From positions 1,116,001 to 1,180,000 of the forward strand of contig OY970182.1 in assembly GCA_963708095.1 (NCBI GenBank): 64,000 nucleotides of DNA, given 5' to 3'. Positions 60,656-64,000 of this stretch are shown here, piece after piece. Below the pieces are notes generated by a model. That model did not search any database. It had not been told where the DNA came from and saw only the letters and a program-made list of their open reading frames with translations. The stretch is from JAJZVS01 sp963708095. Lineage in GTDB: Bacteria; Pseudomonadota; Alphaproteobacteria; Acetobacterales; Acetobacteraceae. The stretch's first letter is position 1. Each line of letters begins with the position of its first letter. Position numbers and translations under genes: made by a program.

Positions 60656-60982
60656 ATGCAGGTTCAGGTCCACGCGCCCTTCCGTGCCGCTCCAGGCGGA
60701 TTCGCCGAACTCTCGGGATTTCTCGTGCCGGAAACGCCGCTGGGTCAGGTGCTCGGCCTGGCCGCCGGGTTGCTCAATACAATCGCGGTCGCGCGCGTCC
60801 TGGCGGAAAATGGGCGCCGCCTCGATCTCACCGGGCTCGACAGCCAGGTCGGCCTGCTCTGCGCCCGCATGCTCGACCTGGAACCGGACGAAGGACGCAT
60901 CGCACGCGTGGAACTGGTCCGGCTGCGCGCGGACCTCGACGCGCTCGCCGCCGTGCTGGCACGCCCGCCGCCGGCGGCCTGA
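60656..60982 (+). CDS. Hypothetical protein upstream of fliO
   Basis: The 108-residue protein has a flat hydrophobic profile with helices such as PLGQVLGLAAGLLNTIAVAR and IARVELVRLRADLDALAAVL. LDSQVGLLCARMLDLEPDEG may be a short amphipathic region. No catalytic motif. It lies 41 bases before the FliO-like gene, in the same orientation, so a flagellar accessory role is possible. No family recognised. Confidence 0.5.
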   Translation: MQVQVHAPFRAAPGGFAELSGFLVPETPLGQVLGLAAGLLNTIAVARVLAENGRRLDLTGLDSQVGLLCARMLDLEPDEGRIARVELVRLRADLDALAAVLARPPPAA

Positions 60983-61023
60983 CCGCCCGCCTCTTTCCTG
61001 CAGCGCCGGCAAAAGGCCGCGTC

Positions 61024-61377
61024 ATGCCCACCTCGCTCCCACCTGTGCTCACCGCGACCGTCGCTCTCGCCATCGTGCTGGGGCTGATCGGTCTCGCCGC
61101 CGCGGCGGCGCGCCGCTCCGGCTTCGCCGGGCGCCTCGGCATCCGCACCGCCGGGCGCCGCGGCGGCAGCGGCCCCCTCGCGCTGGAGGCAAGCTTCGCG
61201 CTCGATCCACGACGTCGCCTGCACCTCCTGCGCTGCGCCGATCGCCAGGTGCTGCTGCTCACCGGCGGTCCCCAGGATCTGCTGCTGGGCTGGCTGCCGC
61301 CGCCACCCCCGCCGTCCCCACCCCCATCCACGTCCCCATCCACGCCCCCATCTACGCCCCACTGGCCGCCCCCATGA
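61024..61377 (+). CDS. fliO: FliO-like flagellar export protein
   Basis: The 117-residue protein has one membrane helix (LTATVALAIVLGLIGLAAAA), then a basic patch and SFALDPRRRLHLLRCADRQV with LLLTGGPQDLLLGWLP, matching FliO (Ald-RRRL..L.c..r..LLLTGG). It helps FliP assemble in the flagellar export gate. The last ~25 residues are a Pro/Ser/Thr repeat (PPPPPPSPPPSTSPSTPPST). It overlaps the fliP ATG by four bases. Confidence 0.8.
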   Translation: MPTSLPPVLTATVALAIVLGLIGLAAAAARRSGFAGRLGIRTAGRRGGSGPLALEASFALDPRRRLHLLRCADRQVLLLTGGPQDLLLGWLPPPPPPSPPPSTSPSTPPSTPHWPPP

Positions 61378-62147
61378 TCCGCGCCCCCGTCCCGCCGCGC
61401 AGATGGCGCGGCGCCCTGGCCCTCGGGCTCGCGTTCGCCCTCATCCCGCTGGTCGCGCACGCGCAGTCGTTCAGCCTGAACCTCGACACACCAGGCGGCG
61501 GCCCGATCGCCGCCGGAGCCACCAGTCGCCTGATCCAGATCACCGCCCTGATCACCGTGCTGTCGCTCGCGCCGAGCCTCCTGGTGATGGTCACCGCCTT
61601 CACCCGCATCGTCATCGTGCTGTCGCTGCTGCGCACCGCCCTCAGCACCCAAAGCACTCCGCCCAACACCGTGCTGATCGGCCTCGCACTGTTCCTGACG
61701 TTCTTCGTCATGCAGCCGGTGCTGGCACAATCCTGGAGCGCCGGCCTGCTGCCGATGAGCCAGGGCAAAATCGACAGCCTCGACGGCCTGCGCCTTGCCG
61801 CCGAACCGTTCCGTCACTTCATGCTGGACAACCTGCGCCCGGCCGACCTCCGCCTGTTCCAGGATATTGGCCATATGAAACCACCCGTCGACCCCGAACA
61901 CACCCAATGGCGCGCGCTGATCCCCGCCTTCATGGTCGGCGAACTGCGCCGCGGCTTCGAAATCGGCTTCTTGCTGTTCCTGCCCTTCCTGGTGATCGAC
62001 ATGGTGATCGCCAGTGTACTGATGAGTCTCGGCATGATGATGCTGCCGCCCAGCGTCGTCTCGCTGCCGTTCAAGCTGATCTTCTTCGTCCTGGTCGACG
62101 GCTGGGGCCTGATCGCCGGCAGCCTGGTGCGCAGCTTCCACACGTAG
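61374..62147 (+). CDS. fliP: Flagellar biosynthetic protein FliP
   Basis: The 257-residue protein starts at ATG 61374. A signal-like helix (ALALGLAFALIPLVAHAQSF) is followed by RLIQITALITVLSLAPSLLV, TAFTRIVIVLSLLRTALSTQ, LFLTFFVMQPVL, LIPAFMVGELRRGFEIGFLL and FLPFLVIDMVIASVLMSLGM. FliP forms the export-gate pore with FliQ and FliR. No other flagellar genes lie in the window. Confidence 0.95.
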   Translation: MIRAPVPPRRWRGALALGLAFALIPLVAHAQSFSLNLDTPGGGPIAAGATSRLIQITALITVLSLAPSLLVMVTAFTRIVIVLSLLRTALSTQSTPPNTVLIGLALFLTFFVMQPVLAQSWSAGLLPMSQGKIDSLDGLRLAAEPFRHFMLDNLRPADLRLFQDIGHMKPPVDPEHTQWRALIPAFMVGELRRGFEIGFLLFLPFLVIDMVIASVLMSLGMMMLPPSVVSLPFKLIFFVLVDGWGLIAGSLVRSFHT

Positions 62148-62149
62148 GC

Positions 62150-62180
62150 AAGGCCGGGGGGGGCAGCCGCCCCTGGCCTT
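62150..62180. terminator. GC-rich terminator hairpin (dispersed-repeat family)
   Basis: AAGGCCGGGGGGGGCAGCCG to CCCCTGGCCTT forms a stem between convergent fliP and the 62181 gene. It shares the CCCTGGCCTT arm with 41154-41187 and 50053-50083. Confidence 0.75.
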
Positions 62181-62468
62181 TCAGACGTGCACGCTGGCCG
62201 GCACGTGGAAGCCTGGCATCAGCACGTGGATCAGCAACAGAATCAGGAACAGGATGATCAGGATGCGCAGGATGCCGCCGAACACCCGCAGCGCTGCGAT
62301 GATGAACACGACTGCGGCGGCAACCAGCACGATCGCCTGCACCTGGGCATCGACTCCCGCACGGGTCATGAGGTCGCGCAAGAACGCCTCGATGAGGCCG
62401 ATCGCGACCATGACCACGCCGATCAGGCGCAGGATGAGCGACAGAATGACGTCCATGGCGTGCGTCAT
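62181..62468 (-). CDS. Small three-helix membrane protein
   Basis: The 95-residue protein has helices MDVILSLILRLIGVVMVAIG, QAIVLVAAAVVFIIAALRVF and GILRILIILFLILLLIHVLM with a short cytoplasmic connector (FLRDLMTRAGVDAQ). No family was recognised. It is convergent to fliP and lies between two terminators. Confidence 0.6.
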   Translation of the reverse strand: MTHAMDVILSLILRLIGVVMVAIGLIEAFLRDLMTRAGVDAQVQAIVLVAAAVVFIIAALRVFGGILRILIILFLILLLIHVLMPGFHVPASVHV

Positions 62469-62566
62469 GAGACCAGTCTAGCGCTTTACGTGGCGGAGGC
62501 GAACCGACGGCGGCGGCACGTCACCGGATCGTGTGGGTGGATCATTTCAAGGGCCGGGCGACCAGG

Positions 62567-62593
62567 CTCCCTCCCCCGCTCGGGGGGAGGGAG
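62567..62593. terminator. Stem-loop downstream of the MFS gene
   Basis: CTCCCTCCCCC-GCT-CGGGGGGAGGGAG is an almost perfect 11-bp stem ten bases from the MFS stop at 62603. No T-run follows on the minus strand, so function is only likely. Confidence 0.55.
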
Positions 62594-62602
62594 TTTGCCG
62601 GA

Positions 62603-63991
62603 TCAGCGCGAGATCACCTCGAGGCTCAGGTTGTTGGTCCGGGGCCCGAGGATGCCGATCGACAGGATGATCACCGCCATGGCCACCGCGATCATCGCAA
62701 ACACGCTGACGACGCCGTAGGTCGCGAGCAGGAACGTCACCGCGTAGCCCACCAGGATCGAGCTCACCCGGCTCCAGCTGAAGGTGAACCCGACCGCCTG
62801 CGCGCGAATGCGGGTCGGATACAGTTCAGCCGCGTAAGGATGGAAGATCGCGACCAGCCAGTTCATGGCCAAAGTCAGCGCGCAGCCGGTGAGCAGGATC
62901 ATCGGCACGCTGCGCGCCTGCGAGAAGCCAAGGCCGAAGATGCCGATCGCGAGCGCGGTGCCGACCAGCTGCCATTTCCGCTCGAACCGTTCGGCGAACA
63001 GCAGGCCGAGCAGCCCGCCCACCGGCACCAGCAGGGTGATCGCCACCGTGTAGCCGAGCGAGTGGACCACCGTGAAGCCTTCCCGCACCAGGATGATCGG
63101 GACCCAGATCAGGAAGCCGAAGGCCGCGATTGTCTGGCAGAACTGGAACATCGACAGCATGATGGTGCGCGCCAGGTAGGGCGGGCGGAACATCTCGCGC
63201 CAGCTTCCGCGAGGCGCGACCTCGATGCCCGAAAGGGGCAGCGGCGGCGGCAACGTCCGGCCGGTTTCGCGCTCCACTTCCGCCTCCAGCGCGCTCATCG
63301 CCCGCTCGGCCTCCGCAAAGCGGCCGTGCATCGCGAGCCAGCGCGGGGATTTGGGAATGCCGCGGCGCACCCACCACACGATTACACCCCCCAGCGAACC
63401 GAGGATGATGACCCAGCGCCAGCCGGGCAGGCCGAGCGGTGCGTGCGGCACCAGCAGCCACGACAGCCCGGCGACCGCCGGCTCGGCGGTCAGCACCACC
63501 ATGATGGCGAAGGCCATGAAGCGCCCGCGGTAGCGGGTCGGCGTGATCTCGGAAATGAACGCGTCGTTGTTGATGAGTTGGATGCTGATCGCGAGCCCGC
63601 AAACGAAGCGCAGCAGATCGATGACCGGAGGCGAGGACTGGAATGCCATCACCAGCATCGCCGCCGAATAGACCAGCATCGACCACGTGAAGGTGGCCAG
63701 CCGCCCGAACCGGTCCGAAAGCTGCGTGAACAGGATCGCGCCCACGAACATGCCGAGGAAGAACGCGGCAAGGAAGCTCGCGAAACTGTCGAGCGCGAAC
63801 ATGCCCGCATGGGTCGCGGTGTAGATGTGACTCTTGCCGACCAGCCCGAGCGAAATGCCGCCCGGCATGAACAGCTCGTAGAATTCGAACCAGCCGCCGA
63901 TCGCGATCAGCGCGACGACCTTGTAGAAATGCCGGCACGACGGCAGGCGATCGAGCCGCGCAACGAGCGCGGCGGTCGTGGTGGCAGACAT
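62603..63991 (-). CDS. MFS transporter, metabolite:H+ symporter type
   Basis: The 462-residue transporter has 12 membrane helices. Features are SCRHFYKVVALIAIGGWFEF, QLSDRFGRLATFTWSML (motif A), ISEITPTRYRGRFMAFAIMV and LLFAERFERKWQLVGTALAI, as in aromatic-acid/sugar symporters of the 2.A.1.6/15 type. The central loop (RRGIPKSPRWLAMHGRFAEA) is typical. It starts at ATG 63991, close to the right edge, so its operon is cut off. Confidence 0.9.
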   Translation of the reverse strand: MSATTTAALVARLDRLPSCRHFYKVVALIAIGGWFEFYELFMPGGISLGLVGKSHIYTATHAGMFALDSFASFLAAFFLGMFVGAILFTQLSDRFGRLATFTWSMLVYSAAMLVMAFQSSPPVIDLLRFVCGLAISIQLINNDAFISEITPTRYRGRFMAFAIMVVLTAEPAVAGLSWLLVPHAPLGLPGWRWVIILGSLGGVIVWWVRRGIPKSPRWLAMHGRFAEAERAMSALEAEVERETGRTLPPPLPLSGIEVAPRGSWREMFRPPYLARTIMLSMFQFCQTIAAFGFLIWVPIILVREGFTVVHSLGYTVAITLLVPVGGLLGLLFAERFERKWQLVGTALAIGIFGLGFSQARSVPMILLTGCALTLAMNWLVAIFHPYAAELYPTRIRAQAVGFTFSWSRVSSILVGYAVTFLLATYGVVSVFAMIAVAMAVIILSIGILGPRTNNLSLEVISR

Positions 63992-64000
63992 GCACTCCTC

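Overview
The window is GC-rich DNA (about 68-70% by eye) from an alphaproteobacterial chromosome. The core block tsaB-rimI-mucR-fur-olsB-lnt-HTH, a DUF1127 protein, sufE, a NifU-type scaffold and fliO/fliP point to Rhodospirillales, most likely Acetobacteraceae. That family assignment is inference. No rRNA, tRNA, CRISPR array or phage was found.

Layout. 1-4.5 kb: a decayed duplication of a pirin C-terminal segment plus an isochorismatase-family gene. Between the copies lie an IS6-family remnant and a minus-strand trio (cupin dioxygenase, Asp-nucleophile hydrolase, 6-oxocamphor-hydrolase-like crotonase). 3.9-9.9 kb: a tightly overlapping operon (isochorismatase, two XapX proteins, amidohydrolase, DoxX, DHA2 exporter, HlyD adaptor). 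10-13.7 kb: DNA ligase D, a malic-enzyme remnant and an orphan antitoxin. 13.8-17.4 kb: two coupled amidohydrolases beside a solute-binding protein. 17.5-19.4 kb: a small cytochrome c and a fused haem/porin-like outer-membrane protein behind a perfect FNR-type dyad. 19.4-26.8 kb: crotonase and CoA transferase, panC, IclR regulator, TPP enzyme, solute-binding protein and a broken cupin. 26.8-30.2 kb: membrane protein, double carboxymuconolactone-decarboxylase protein, BKACE enzyme and a sulfatase remnant.

30.4-32.3 kb is a group II intron with its reverse transcriptase, next to a truncated SDR gene. Two catabolic dehydrogenases follow. 34.67-35.01 kb holds a small CxxC protein bounded by 27-bp inverted repeats. 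35.0-38.9 kb is an accessory cassette (beta-propeller, wHTH regulator, DUF899, DUF2182) with a REP-like inverted pair. 39-50.4 kb is mixed metabolism and maintenance: patatin, methyltransferase, RadC, methionine aminopeptidase, acyltransferase, GMC oxidoreductase, thiol-dioxygenase-like cupin and DUF1127. 50.6-62.2 kb is the conserved core plus fliO/fliP, and an MFS transporter ends the window.

Three themes recur. Catabolic genes come in small transcription units with lone solute-binding proteins. Gene decay by truncation, internal deletion or frameshift is frequent (pirin, isochorismatase, malic enzyme, cupin, sulfatase, SDR, DapA-like). Low-complexity in-frame repeats have entered core proteins (TsaB, Lnt, FliO). 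All family assignments come from reading the sequence; no database search was run.
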